Positions 52,186 through 61,517 of a stretch of 64,000 nt of DNA are shown one piece after another. A program made the translations under genes and the position numbers. The notes below the pieces were generated by a model. The model was given only the letters and a program-made list of their open reading frames with translations. It was not told the origin of the DNA and did not search any database. The first letter of the stretch is position 1; each line of letters starts with the position of its first letter. Location of the stretch: NCBI GenBank assembly GCA_016700175.1, contig CP065003.1:2552001-2616000 (forward strand), written 5' to 3'. The DNA comes from Acidobacteriota bacterium. GTDB lineage: Bacteria; Acidobacteriota; Blastocatellia; Pyrinomonadales; Pyrinomonadaceae.

Positions 52186-54861
52186 ATGCCGCGAAAGATC
52201 ACAGCCGAATACAAGCGACTCGCCGAGTCGGACGCGCACGAAAAGGACTGGAAACTCTGGGGCCCGTATGTCAGCGAGCGCGCCTGGGGAACGGTCCGCG
52301 AGGACTACAGCGCGGACGGTTCGGCGTGGGATTACTTCCCCTTCGAGATGTCTCACAAGCGCGCTTACCGTTGGAACGAGGACGGGATCGGCGGGATCTG
52401 CGACCGCTCGCAGAAGATCTGTTTCGCGCTGTCGATGTGGAACGGCAAAGACCCGATCATCAAGGAGCGCCTGTTCGGACTTTCGGGCACCCAGGGAAAT
52501 CACGGCGAGGACGTGAAGGAGTATTACTATCATCTCGATTCGACGCCAACTCATTCTTATCTGAAGTTCCTCTACAAATACCCGCAGGCCGCATTCCCGT
52601 ACGGCGAACTGATCGAGAAGAACGGTACGCGATCGAAGCAAGACGAAGAGTTCGAGCTGATAGATACGGGCGTATTCGACGACGACAGGTATTTCGACGT
52701 GCTTCTGGAATACGCGAAGGAAGACGTTGACGACATCTGCATAAGGATCACCGTTTTTAACCGCGGGCCCGAGGATTCGTTGATCCACCTGCTTCCGACC
52801 GTATGGTTCCGGAACACCTGGTCTTGGTTCGAAGACGCCGAAAAGCCTGTTCTTCAGATAGCGGATTCAAGCGACGAATCGCTCGGCGCGATCCAGATCA
52901 AAGATAAGAAGCGCGGCATTTACTGGCTCTTGTTCGAAGGCGGGAACGATGTTCTCTTCACCGGGAACGAGACGAATTTCGAAGACCTTTTCGGATCGCC
53001 GAACGACAGCCCGTTCACAAAAGACGCCTTCAACCGTTTTCTTGTCGAAGCTGACAAAGAAGCGTTGGACCCTGAACAAAAAGGCACCAAGGCGGCCGTT
53101 CATTTCGCGCGAAAGATAAAGGCAGGGTCCGAAGAAGTCTTTCAACTGCGGCTCACGGGACAGGGATCCGCAGAAAGGTCTTCGTTCGGGTCGTTCAAGG
53201 AGCTCGTGCGCTCAAATGAAAAGGTATTCCGGGCAAGGAAGAAGGAAGCCGACGATTTCTACTCTCAGGTCGTCCCGAAAGGGCTTTCGGCCGATGCAAG
53301 GCACGTGATGCGGACCGCCCTTTCCGGAATCCTCTGGTCGAAGCAGTTTTATCATTTCGCCGTCGAAGAATGGCTGGACGGCGATCCCGCGTATCCGGCC
53401 CCGCCTGAATCGAGGCTACTCGGAAGGAACAAGCACTGGAGGAACTTCCACGCTGAAGAAGTGCTTTCGATGCCGGACAAGTGGGAGTATCCGTGGTTCG
53501 CGTCGTGGGATCTCGCTTTCCAGTCGATTCCGCTCGCGATGGTCGATCCGGAATTCGCCAAGCGCCAGCTGCTGCTCCTTCTGCGCGAGTGGTACATGCA
53601 TCCCAACGGTCAGATCCCCGCATACGAATGGTCGTTCGATGATGTAAATCCGCCGGTCCACGCGTTCGCCGCGCTTCGCGTCTACCAGACCGAAAAGCGG
53701 ATGAGGGGCCGTGAGGACCGCGAGTTTCTCGAAAAGGTCTTCCACAAGCTGCTTCTGAACTTCACCTGGTGGGTCAACCGAAAGGACTCCGAAGGCGACA
53801 ACGTCTTCGAGGGCGGATTCCTGGGTCTCGACAACATAGGCGTTTTCGACCGCAGCAAGGACCTTCCGACCGGAGGCCACCTGGAGCAGTCCGACGGCAC
53901 GTCGTGGATGGCGATGTTCAGCCTGAACATGCTGTCGATAGCCCTGGAGCTGGCGCTGAAGGACCGGGCCTATGAAGACGTCGCGAGCAAGTTCTTCGAG
54001 CACTTCATATTCATCTCGGACGCGATGAACAACCTCGGGCACGAGGAGACCGAGCTATGGAGCGAGCGCGACGGATTCTACTACGACGTGCTTCACCTTC
54101 CCGACGGCTACAACCTGCCAATGCGAATAAGGTCTCTTGTCGGGCTGATACCTTTGTTCGCGGTCGAGGTTCTGGATCGCAAATGGCTCGACGAGCTTCC
54201 CGAGTTCAAGCGCCGCACCGATTGGTTTATAAAAAACCGCCCCGATCTGATCGACGAGATCGCGTGTCTTCAGTCGCTTGGCGAAGAAGAAAGCCTGCTC
54301 CTGTCGCTTGTAAACACAGACCGCCTGGAGAGGATCCTCCGAACGATGCTCTCCGAACAGGAGTTCCTTTCCGACCACGGGATCCGCTCGCTTTCGCGCG
54401 ACCACAAGGCGAACCCCTATTTCCTTCTTTGGAAAGGTACCGAGTACAAGGTCGAGTACGAGCCCGCCGAATCCCGCACGGGCGCCTTCGGCGGAAACTC
54501 GAACTGGCGGGGGCCCGTGTGGTTTCCGGTGAACTACCTTGTCATCGAGGCGCTGGAGAAATATCACACGTATTTTGGAGATTCATTCAAGGCCGAGTTC
54601 CCGACCGGATCGGGACGGAAGATGACCCTCGACAAGATCGCGGCGGAGATTGGAAAACGGCTCTCGGGCCTGTTCCTTAAGGACACCGACGGCGCGCGGC
54701 CCGTCTTCGGAAACGGAGGCAGGTTCAATGAAGACCCTGATTTCGGGCATCCGCTGTTTTACGAGTATTTTCACGGCGACACCGGGAAGGGCCTCGGGGC
54801 GAGTCATCAGACCGGCTGGACGGCTCTCGTCGCGTGCATCCTCTCGCGATACGGCGGTTGA
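52186..54861 (+). CDS. Glucosidase, GH63-like (alpha/alpha)6 glycoside hydrolase
   Basis: The 891-residue cytosolic enzyme shows GH63/mannosyl-oligosaccharide glucosidase-type motifs. The N-terminal part is LWGPYVSERAWGTVREDYS and DYFPFEMSHKRAYRW; the catalytic barrel has WFASWDLAFQSIPLAMVD, AYEWSFDDVNPPVHAFA, GLDNIGVFDRSK and NSNWRGPVWFPVNYL, with EYFHGDTGKGLGASHQTGW at the end. Candidate catalytic acids lie in the WDLAFQ and FDDVNPP segments. Bacterial members hydrolyse alpha-glucosides such as glucosylglycerol or glucosylglycerate, but the substrate here is unknown. There is no signal peptide. clpS follows 54 bases later on the same strand. Confidence 0.85.
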   Translation: MPRKITAEYKRLAESDAHEKDWKLWGPYVSERAWGTVREDYSADGSAWDYFPFEMSHKRAYRWNEDGIGGICDRSQKICFALSMWNGKDPIIKERLFGLSGTQGNHGEDVKEYYYHLDSTPTHSYLKFLYKYPQAAFPYGELIEKNGTRSKQDEEFELIDTGVFDDDRYFDVLLEYAKEDVDDICIRITVFNRGPEDSLIHLLPTVWFRNTWSWFEDAEKPVLQIADSSDESLGAIQIKDKKRGIYWLLFEGGNDVLFTGNETNFEDLFGSPNDSPFTKDAFNRFLVEADKEALDPEQKGTKAAVHFARKIKAGSEEVFQLRLTGQGSAERSSFGSFKELVRSNEKVFRARKKEADDFYSQVVPKGLSADARHVMRTALSGILWSKQFYHFAVEEWLDGDPAYPAPPESRLLGRNKHWRNFHAEEVLSMPDKWEYPWFASWDLAFQSIPLAMVDPEFAKRQLLLLLREWYMHPNGQIPAYEWSFDDVNPPVHAFAALRVYQTEKRMRGREDREFLEKVFHKLLLNFTWWVNRKDSEGDNVFEGGFLGLDNIGVFDRSKDLPTGGHLEQSDGTSWMAMFSLNMLSIALELALKDRAYEDVASKFFEHFIFISDAMNNLGHEETELWSERDGFYYDVLHLPDGYNLPMRIRSLVGLIPLFAVEVLDRKWLDELPEFKRRTDWFIKNRPDLIDEIACLQSLGEEESLLLSLVNTDRLERILRTMLSEQEFLSDHGIRSLSRDHKANPYFLLWKGTEYKVEYEPAESRTGAFGGNSNWRGPVWFPVNYLVIEALEKYHTYFGDSFKAEFPTGSGRKMTLDKIAAEIGKRLSGLFLKDTDGARPVFGNGGRFNEDPDFGHPLFYEYFHGDTGKGLGASHQTGWTALVACILSRYGG

Positions 54862-54915
54862 CACTTCCGCTTTGCCGTCTTTCGGGCAATTCAACACTTG
54901 TGGCAGAATCGAAGT

Positions 54916-55233
54916 ATGTCCGATACCCCGGAATTCGAACAGGACGAACAAGCCTTAGCCGAAGAGAAGACAAAGCTCGACAAGCCGGGGATGTTCAAAG
55001 TGCTTCTGCACAACGACGACTTTACAACGATGGAGTTCGTCGTCTTCGTGCTGAACCAGGTCTTCCTTCGAACCCCGGCCGAATCGGTGACGATAATGCT
55101 GAAAGTGCACAACGACGGCGTGGGGGTCGCCGGCGTTTATCCCTACGAAGTCGCGAAGATGAAGGCCGAGAAGGCGATGAACCTCGCGCGGGCGCGGGAG
55201 TTCCCGTTTCTTTGCACCGTCGAGGAGGAGTAG
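54916..55233 (+). CDS. clpS: ATP-dependent Clp protease adaptor ClpS
   Basis: The 105-residue adaptor delivers N-end rule substrates to ClpAP. It has the conserved VLLHNDDFTTMEFVVFVLNQVF segment and AGVYPYEVAKMKAEKAMNLARA, including the substrate-pocket residues. ATG 54916 is chosen to skip a short upstream in-frame codon run that lacks a ribosome site. clpA follows after 50 bases, so the pair forms the expected operon. Confidence 0.95.
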   Translation: MSDTPEFEQDEQALAEEKTKLDKPGMFKVLLHNDDFTTMEFVVFVLNQVFLRTPAESVTIMLKVHNDGVGVAGVYPYEVAKMKAEKAMNLARAREFPFLCTVEEE

Positions 55234-55283
55234 AATGTTCAGTGTCCGCCGGCGAACCGGCGAGCCCGAGGTGACTGCGTTTT

Positions 55284-57539
55284 ATGTTGACTAAGGAACT
55301 TGAAGAAACACTGAGCTTTGCGGTGGACGAGGCCGTCCGGCGCAAACACGAGTACGTCACGCTGGAGCATCTGCTCTTCGCGCTGCTCGAGGACCGCTCG
55401 GCGCGCGACATCCTCTATAACTGCGGGGCGCGGCTTGAGGAGATCGGGAAAGACCTTGAGGAGTACTTCGAGTCGTCGATGGAGAAAATGCCGGACGAGG
55501 TCCAGCAGATGCCCGAGCTGACCTCGACGTTTCAGGCGACGATCCAGTACGCGATCCTTCAGGCGGAAGGAAGCGGCCAGCGGAGGGTCGACGGCGGCAA
55601 CATTCTCGCCGCGCTTTATCAGTCCGAGAACTCACACGCGGTTTATCTTCTTCAAAGGCAGAACGTTACGCGTCTTGACGTGCTCAACTACATTGCTCAC
55701 GGGATCTCGAAGATCGACGAGTTCGACGAGGATGAGATCGACGACGGCGACGAAGAAGGGTTCGCGGAAGAGCGCGCCGGACAGCAACAGCCCCGCAAGA
55801 AGCCTCTCGAATCATTCTGCGTCGAACTGGTGGCGCTGGCGAAGGAAGGCGGGATCGATCCGCTGATAGGGCGCGATGCGGAGATCGAGCGAACGATCCA
55901 GGTCCTTTGCCGCCGAAAGAAGAACAATCCGCTTTACGTCGGCGAGCCCGGCGTCGGAAAGACCGCGCTCGCGGAAGGGCTCGCGCTGAGGATTGCCGAA
56001 GGTAACGTTCCGGAGGTGATCGCGGACGCGAAAGTATATGCGCTGGATATGGGAGCCGTGCTCGCAGGAACACGCTACCGGGGCGATTTTGAACAGCGGT
56101 TCAAGGCGATAATCAAGGAACTGAAGAAGAAGGAGAACTCGATTCTCTTTATCGACGAGATCCACACCATCGTCGGAGCCGGGGCCGTTTCGGGAGGCGC
56201 GATGGACGCCTCGAACATACTGAAACCCGCGCTCCAGCAGGGACAGCTCCGCTGCATCGGCTCGACGACCTACTCCGAATACAAGGCGGCGTTCGAGCGC
56301 GACCGCGCGCTCGCGAGGCGGTTCGAGAAGATCGAGATACTCGAGCCCACGGTCGAAGAGACCTACGAGATACTGAAGGGCCTTCAGAAGTACTACGAAG
56401 AGCACCACGGCGTGAAGTACTCCGACGAGGCCTTGAAGACAGCGGCCGAACTCGCCGGAAAGTACATCGGCGACAAGCATCTTCCCGACAAGGCGATCGA
56501 TGTGATCGACGAGGTCGGCGCGATGACCAAGCTGATGCCGGAGGACAAGCGGCCGAAGAAGATCACGGTGACGATGGTCGAGAACACCATCGCCAGGATG
56601 GCGAAGATCCCGCCGAAGACGGTAGTCTCGGACGAAAAGGATCGTCTGAAGACCCTGAAGGGTGATCTTCGGGATGTCATCTTCGGCCAGGACGACGCGA
56701 TCGACAAGGTAGTCGAGGCGATCCAGATCTCCCGCGCGGGGCTCGGGCACGAAACAAAGCCGGTTGGATCCTTCCTTTTCTCCGGCCCGACGGGTGTCGG
56801 AAAGACCGAGCTCTCGAAGCAGCTGGCGGAGATCCTGGGAGTCGAGTTCCTTCGCTACGATATGAGCGAGTACGCCGAGCCGCACACGGTCTCCAGGCTG
56901 ATCGGAGCGCCTCCGGGATATGTCGGCTTCGACCAGGGCGGGCTTCTGACGGACGCGATAATGCGGCATCCGTACTCGGTCCTTGTGCTTGACGAGATCG
57001 AGAAGGCGCACCCGAACCTGTTCAACCTTCTGCTTCAGGTGATGGATTCCGCCACGCTGACGGACAACAACGGCAAAAAGGCGGATTTCCGGAACGTGAT
57101 CCTGATTATGACCACGAACGCGGGAGCCCGCGAGCTTTCGTCGGGCGGGATCGGATTTCAGACCGATGCCAGCACGAAGGGAAGCGCGAAGGGCGCGATC
57201 GAGCGCACTTTCTCTCCGGAGTTTCTGAATAGGCTCGACGCGCGAGTGGCGTTCAAGGCTCTGCCGCTTGAGGTGATCAAACTGATCGTGGACAAGTTCG
57301 TGCGCGAGCTGAACGCCCAGATGATGGAGCAGCGGGTGATCGTGAAACTCGACGACTCTGCGAGGGAGTGGCTGGCGAAGAACGGATTCGATGCAAAGTA
57401 CGGCGCGCGGCCTATGCAGAGGCTGATCCACGACAAGATCAAGAAACCGCTTGCTCAGGAGATCCTGTTCGGGAAACTTGCAGACGGCGGAAGCGTGACG
57501 GCGAAAGTGAAGGATGACGAGATCGCGCTAGAATTTTAG
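55284..57539 (+). CDS. clpA: ATP-dependent Clp protease ATP-binding subunit ClpA
   Basis: ClpA is a double-ring AAA+ unfoldase that feeds ClpP. The 751-residue protein has the N domain with two ClpN repeats (about residues 1-145), the first AAA+ module with Walker A GEPGVGKTAL near 215 and DEIHTIVGAG, and the second with GPTGVGKTELSK near 500. The IGL-type ClpP-binding loop should lie in the second module, but I did not confirm it; the gene order clpS-clpA supports the ClpA assignment over ClpC. An acidic linker (about 145-170) is present. The N-terminus is ATG after a TTT-rich stretch. Confidence 0.95.
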   Translation: MLTKELEETLSFAVDEAVRRKHEYVTLEHLLFALLEDRSARDILYNCGARLEEIGKDLEEYFESSMEKMPDEVQQMPELTSTFQATIQYAILQAEGSGQRRVDGGNILAALYQSENSHAVYLLQRQNVTRLDVLNYIAHGISKIDEFDEDEIDDGDEEGFAEERAGQQQPRKKPLESFCVELVALAKEGGIDPLIGRDAEIERTIQVLCRRKKNNPLYVGEPGVGKTALAEGLALRIAEGNVPEVIADAKVYALDMGAVLAGTRYRGDFEQRFKAIIKELKKKENSILFIDEIHTIVGAGAVSGGAMDASNILKPALQQGQLRCIGSTTYSEYKAAFERDRALARRFEKIEILEPTVEETYEILKGLQKYYEEHHGVKYSDEALKTAAELAGKYIGDKHLPDKAIDVIDEVGAMTKLMPEDKRPKKITVTMVENTIARMAKIPPKTVVSDEKDRLKTLKGDLRDVIFGQDDAIDKVVEAIQISRAGLGHETKPVGSFLFSGPTGVGKTELSKQLAEILGVEFLRYDMSEYAEPHTVSRLIGAPPGYVGFDQGGLLTDAIMRHPYSVLVLDEIEKAHPNLFNLLLQVMDSATLTDNNGKKADFRNVILIMTTNAGARELSSGGIGFQTDASTKGSAKGAIERTFSPEFLNRLDARVAFKALPLEVIKLIVDKFVRELNAQMMEQRVIVKLDDSAREWLAKNGFDAKYGARPMQRLIHDKIKKPLAQEILFGKLADGGSVTAKVKDDEIALEF

Positions 57540-57550
57540 AAGAGAAGAGG

Positions 57551-58675
57551 AACAGGGTACAAGGATCTATAAGGTGGGTTCAAGGTTCGAAGTTCAAGAT
57601 TCTATGTCATTCTAATACTCTTTTCGCGGTTCTCGGCGATTGAACTTCACCCATCTTGAAGATCGCGTTCATTTTGTTTTCTTCCTCTCGTGTAAGCCCT
57701 CAACGACGGGATATCCCCGCCCTCTCCTTTGCGGTCCTTGGCGTCTTTGCGAGCGCGCTTTGATACGTTATCACCCGCGAATGTCTGCGAGAAAAGATCT
57801 CCCGCCAGGGCGTGAAGGCGCAAAGCTCCGCAAAGAAGATCCGCCCCCGCTCCAAGCAGAGTCGGGACAACTGACCACTGAAGCTTTCTTTGCGGCCCTT
57901 TGCGGCTTGGCGTCTTGGCGTCTTTGCGAGAGCGCTTGATTCCTTTATTACCCGCGAATGTCTACGAGAAAAGATCTCCCGCCAAGGCGCAAAGCCACGC
58001 AAAGAAGATCTGCTCATCTTCCTAGACATGAGCTGAGTCAATGACCATGATCAATGGATCAGTAACACTTGAACACTTATCCGCTGGGCCTTAGGGCAAG
58101 ATTCGGTTCTCTTTGCGGTCCTTGGCGGCTTGGCGTCTATTCGAGAGCGCTTGATTCCGTTATTACCCGCGAATGTCTTGGAGACAAGATCTCCCGCCAG
58201 GGCGTGAAGACGCAAAGTCCCGCAAAGAAGATCCGCCCCCGCTCCTAGCGGAGCCGGGACAACTGACTACTGAAACTTTCTTTGCGGTCCTTGGCGGCTT
58301 GGCGTCTTTGCGAGAGCGCTTTGTAACGTTATTACCCGCGAATGTCTACGAGAAAAGATCTCCCGCCAAGGCGCGAAGGCGCAAAGCCACGCAAAGTAGA
58401 TCCGCCCCCGCTCCTAGCGGAGCCGGGACAACTGACTACTGAAGCTCTCTTTGCGGTCCTTGGCGGCTTGGCGTCTTTGCAAGAGCGCTTGATTCCGTTA
58501 TTACCCTCGAATGTCTGTGGGACAAGACCTCCCGCCAAGGCGCAAAGTTGCAAAGCTCCGCAAAGAAGAGCTGCCCCCGCTCCCCAGGAGCCGTGAAAAT
58601 CTACCGGTGAGCATTGAGTAATGGAAATTGCACTTTGAACTCCGAACCCACCTTGTTAATCCTGTCTATCCTGTT
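57551..58675. repeat. 1.1 kb tandem repeat island bounded by inverted arms (no gene)
   Basis: CCCGCGAATGTCT occurs at 57774, 57951, 58166 and 58335, with a CCCTCGAATGTCT variant at 58504: five units with periods of 177, 215, 169 and 169 bases. Each unit contains CGCCAAGGCGCAAAG-type and CTTTGCGGTCCTTGGCGG-type palindromic pieces. AAGGTGGGTTC (57571-57581) and its complement (58644-58654), with partly matching flanks, bound the island. Short open frames here are repeat translations. Confidence 0.85.
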
Positions 58676-58803
58676 TTTCCCCTTTGTCGATTGAGACCCT
58701 TCCTGTGTTAAACTGTGTTCAACGCGCTGCTCACGCCTCCCGCGCGAGCGCCACGGCGATCCCCTCCCGAATTCCAGCACGGATCCTGAATATCTCAAGC
58801 AGT

Positions 58804-59454
58804 ATGATCAATGCACGCAGGTCCCTTCTCGCTCTCTTATCAACCATCCTTCTTCTTTCCGTCGCCTTTTCCCAGGAAGCAACGCCCAATTCCCCAGAAG
58901 CGCGACCCGACACCGCTATCGCCGGAGTCGAACTCGGCGACCGGGCTTCCGCAAAGGCGCTACTCGAAGCCTATCAACCGACTTTTGGCGACGAAGGCGA
59001 GCCCGAGTACTACTTCTACAACGAGTTCGCCGACCAGGTGATAAGGTTCACCGCCAAGTCTTGGGAAGACAGGCACTTGATCACCGCGATCGAGGTCTAT
59101 GCCGTCACGGACAAGTACAGAAGCCCGCATTTTCAGCTGAAGGAGATCGGGTACTTCAAAACGACGAACGAGCTTTTCATAGGCTACAAACAGTCGGCGA
59201 TGTCTCTGCTCTCCGCGTTCACGATCGGCGTCCAGGACCCGAAAGGCAAGAACCGCGTTCGCGAAGGCAAGGTCCAGAAACTCTTCGGCGAGCCGGACGA
59301 AACTGTTGAAGAAGGAGGATACGTTGCGCTGATCTACAAGAAGTCCGGTATGAAGACCGTCGACCTTGATGGCCCGCTTAATTACCGTGCTTCGTATTCC
59401 TTCCGTAAGGGGAAACTCAAAAGGATGTCGATCTCGATCAAGCCGGTCGAATAG
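58804..59454 (+). CDS. Secreted protein of unknown function
   Basis: The 216-residue protein has a signal peptide (MINARRSLLALLSTILLLSVA, cleavage near SFSQ), then an acidic linker and a mixed alpha/beta domain (AGVELGDRASAKALLEAYQP to KLKRMSISIKPVE). No known family is recognised. ATG 58804 is chosen because it begins the signal peptide; an upstream in-frame start at 58684 would add 40 residues of low quality. A strong terminator follows 69 bases after the stop. Confidence 0.75.
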   Translation: MINARRSLLALLSTILLLSVAFSQEATPNSPEARPDTAIAGVELGDRASAKALLEAYQPTFGDEGEPEYYFYNEFADQVIRFTAKSWEDRHLITAIEVYAVTDKYRSPHFQLKEIGYFKTTNELFIGYKQSAMSLLSAFTIGVQDPKGKNRVREGKVQKLFGEPDETVEEGGYVALIYKKSGMKTVDLDGPLNYRASYSFRKGKLKRMSISIKPVE

Positions 59455-59522
59455 TCTTCGCTCTCCCGCGGTCCGCCGCCGAGACAGAACCCCGAGCGTA
59501 AGCGAGGGGGGAGAGGCCCGCA

Positions 59523-59561
59523 ACTCCGCCCGCCTTCAAGGCCGGCGGAGTTTTCGTTTTT
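59523..59561 (+). terminator. Rho-independent terminator of the secreted-protein gene
   Basis: ACTCCGCC (59523-59530) pairs with GGCGGAGT (59544-59551), followed by TTTCGTTTTT. Confidence 0.8.
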
Positions 59562-59683
59562 CATTCAATCGTTAGAACAAATGACTTCCGCGCCCGTATA
59601 TCCTACTTTCCGAAAGATTGCCTGTCGGGCGATTAAGTACTATCTTTTAGGCTCAACAATAGACCGGTTCCCAGTTTCTACCT

Positions 59684-61108
59684 ATGTGTATCAGAAGGTC
59701 CTTCGGGATATTCGTCCTTCTTGCGCTGTTCGCGGCGCAGTTTGCCAACGCTCAGAAATCTGCCGAAGGTGCGATCAACGAGCGCGATGTGCGCGCTCAT
59801 ATGGAATTCCTCGCGTCCGACGCGATGATGGGCCGCGCAAGCGGCTCGGGCTATGAACTGATCGCCGGTGAATATCTCGCCTCGATGATGAGGCAGTTCG
59901 GGATCGAACCCGCCGGCGACGAGACCTCACCGGGAAAGCGTTCGTACATTCAAACCATCGAGATCACCCGCCAGGGCTTTGCAGGTCCGCCGGTGCTGAG
60001 TTACGGAACCGACGATGGCGCAGTGTCGCTCACGCACGGCGGGGAGATGATCGTTTTCAGAATGGGCTCGCCGTCCGTCAAGGGCGGCCTGCAGAAGCTC
60101 GCCTCGGGAGGTTCCCCCGAGGCCGGAAAGATCTCGCTGGTGCGTTACGACCAAAGCGATCAGGAAGGTTTTGCAAGGCGCTTCGGAGCTCTGTTCGACA
60201 GCCCGGCCGCCGCGGTTCTCATCGAGGAAACGCCGCAGCTTCGGGAGGGATGGGACAGATCAGCGTCAAGGCGCATCTCGTTCACCACGGTGAAGGGGCT
60301 GAACCGAGCGACTCAGACGAGCGTCATCATCGTTTCGACCGCCGCTGCCGAAGCGCTTTCAAAGCTCGAAGAGGGAACGGAGATCACGATCGGCGGCGAG
60401 CTTTCGGAGCCGGAAGTGACCCGTACCTGGAATTCGGTCGGAAAGATCGAAGGAACTGATCCCGCTCTTTCGAAACAGGTCATTCTTCTCAGCGCGCATA
60501 TGGACCATATCGGCGAGCGTTCGAACGCTCCGGGAGAGGACAAGATCTTCAACGGCGCCGACGACGACGCTTCGGGATGCACTGCCGTGATCGAGCTCGC
60601 AAGGGTGCTCGCCAAAGGGGAAAGGCCTAAGCGGACCGTTTATTTCGCGTTCTTCGGCAGCGAGGAGTCAGGCGGCTTCGGATCGAGGTACTTCGCGGCA
60701 AACCTGCCTTTTCCGAAAGAGAACTTCGTAGCGAATCTGCAGTTCGAGATGATCGGCCGGCCCGATCCGGCGGTAGCCGCGGACGAGCTCTGGCTGACGG
60801 GATACGACCGTTCGAACCTGGGCGCGGAGCTCGCGAAACGCGGAGCGAAGATTGTGAATGATCCGCATCCGCAGCAGAATTTCTTTCAGCGGTCTGACAA
60901 TTACAACCTCGCGCGGCAGGGGATCGTCGCGCACACCGTTTCGAGCTACGGCCTGCACACGGATTATCATCAGGCTTCGGACGAGGTAGGCACGATCGAC
61001 TTCGCGCATATGACGAGGTCGATCAACTCGATGATCTCGCCTGTGACGTGGCTTCTGAACTCGGACTTCAGGCCGAGCTGGTACGAGGGGAAAGACCCTT
61101 CACAGTGA
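59684..61108 (+). CDS. M28 family secreted aminopeptidase-like peptidase
   Basis: The 474-residue protein has a signal peptide (about residues 1-23) and an M28 zinc peptidase domain: a first ligand His in LLSAHMDHIGER, NGADDDASGCTAVIELA with the bridging Asp, FAFFGSEESGGFGSRYF with the catalytic Glu, and FEMIGRPDPAVA. A PA-like region (about 130-240) precedes the catalytic part. It probably releases N-terminal residues from peptides outside the cytoplasm. It is preceded by about 100 bases without another gene, and the ATG has no strong ribosome site, so the start is moderately certain. Confidence 0.9.
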   Translation: MCIRRSFGIFVLLALFAAQFANAQKSAEGAINERDVRAHMEFLASDAMMGRASGSGYELIAGEYLASMMRQFGIEPAGDETSPGKRSYIQTIEITRQGFAGPPVLSYGTDDGAVSLTHGGEMIVFRMGSPSVKGGLQKLASGGSPEAGKISLVRYDQSDQEGFARRFGALFDSPAAAVLIEETPQLREGWDRSASRRISFTTVKGLNRATQTSVIIVSTAAAEALSKLEEGTEITIGGELSEPEVTRTWNSVGKIEGTDPALSKQVILLSAHMDHIGERSNAPGEDKIFNGADDDASGCTAVIELARVLAKGERPKRTVYFAFFGSEESGGFGSRYFAANLPFPKENFVANLQFEMIGRPDPAVAADELWLTGYDRSNLGAELAKRGAKIVNDPHPQQNFFQRSDNYNLARQGIVAHTVSSYGLHTDYHQASDEVGTIDFAHMTRSINSMISPVTWLLNSDFRPSWYEGKDPSQ

Positions 61109-61134
61109 GCAGTGATATGTAGGGGCGGGGCTTG

Positions 61135-61500
61135 CGAGGTAACGCGAACTTCAGTTTGCGCCGCGCGAATGCGCGGAACCCCGCGAACGTTCGGGCCGCA
61201 GGCGGCCCGCGACAAGCTGAAGCTTATCGTACAGCCGTTTAGCTGAAGCTTATCGTACAGCCGTTTAGAGCAGTGCTCGCGCTGTAACGCGAACTTCAGT
61301 TTGCGCCGCGCGGATGCGCGGAACCTTGCGAACGTTCGGGCCGCACGCGGCCCGCGACAAGCTGAAGCTTATCGGACATCTGTTTAGAGCAGCGCTCGCG
61401 CTGTAACGCGAACTTCAGTTTGCGCCGCGCAAATGCGCGGAACCTCGTCAGCCGTTCGGGCCGCAGGCGGCCCGCGACAAGCTGAAGCTTATCGTACATC
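61135..61500. repeat. Three-copy A-B palindromic repeat array (intergenic)
   Basis: Module A (GAACTTCAGTTTGCGCCGCG) begins at 61146, 61291 and 61410. Module B (GACAAGCTGAAGCTTATCG) follows each time (near 61211, 61356, 61476). Between them is GGCCGCAGGCGGCC-type hairpin DNA. The array fills the gap before the Tricorn-like gene. Confidence 0.92.
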
Positions 61501-61517
61501 TTAACCAAACACGAAAA

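Noticed and set aside
55812..57431. A 539-residue minus-strand frame opposite clpA
   Set aside because: The clpA sense frame has a clear, complete AAA+ reading with all motifs; the antisense is an Arg/Leu-rich shadow of high-GC codons.
57551..58675. CRISPR array interpretation of the tandem repeats after clpA
   Set aside because: The unit is about 170 bases with matching internal sequence rather than 25-40 base repeats separated by unique spacers, and no cas gene is near.
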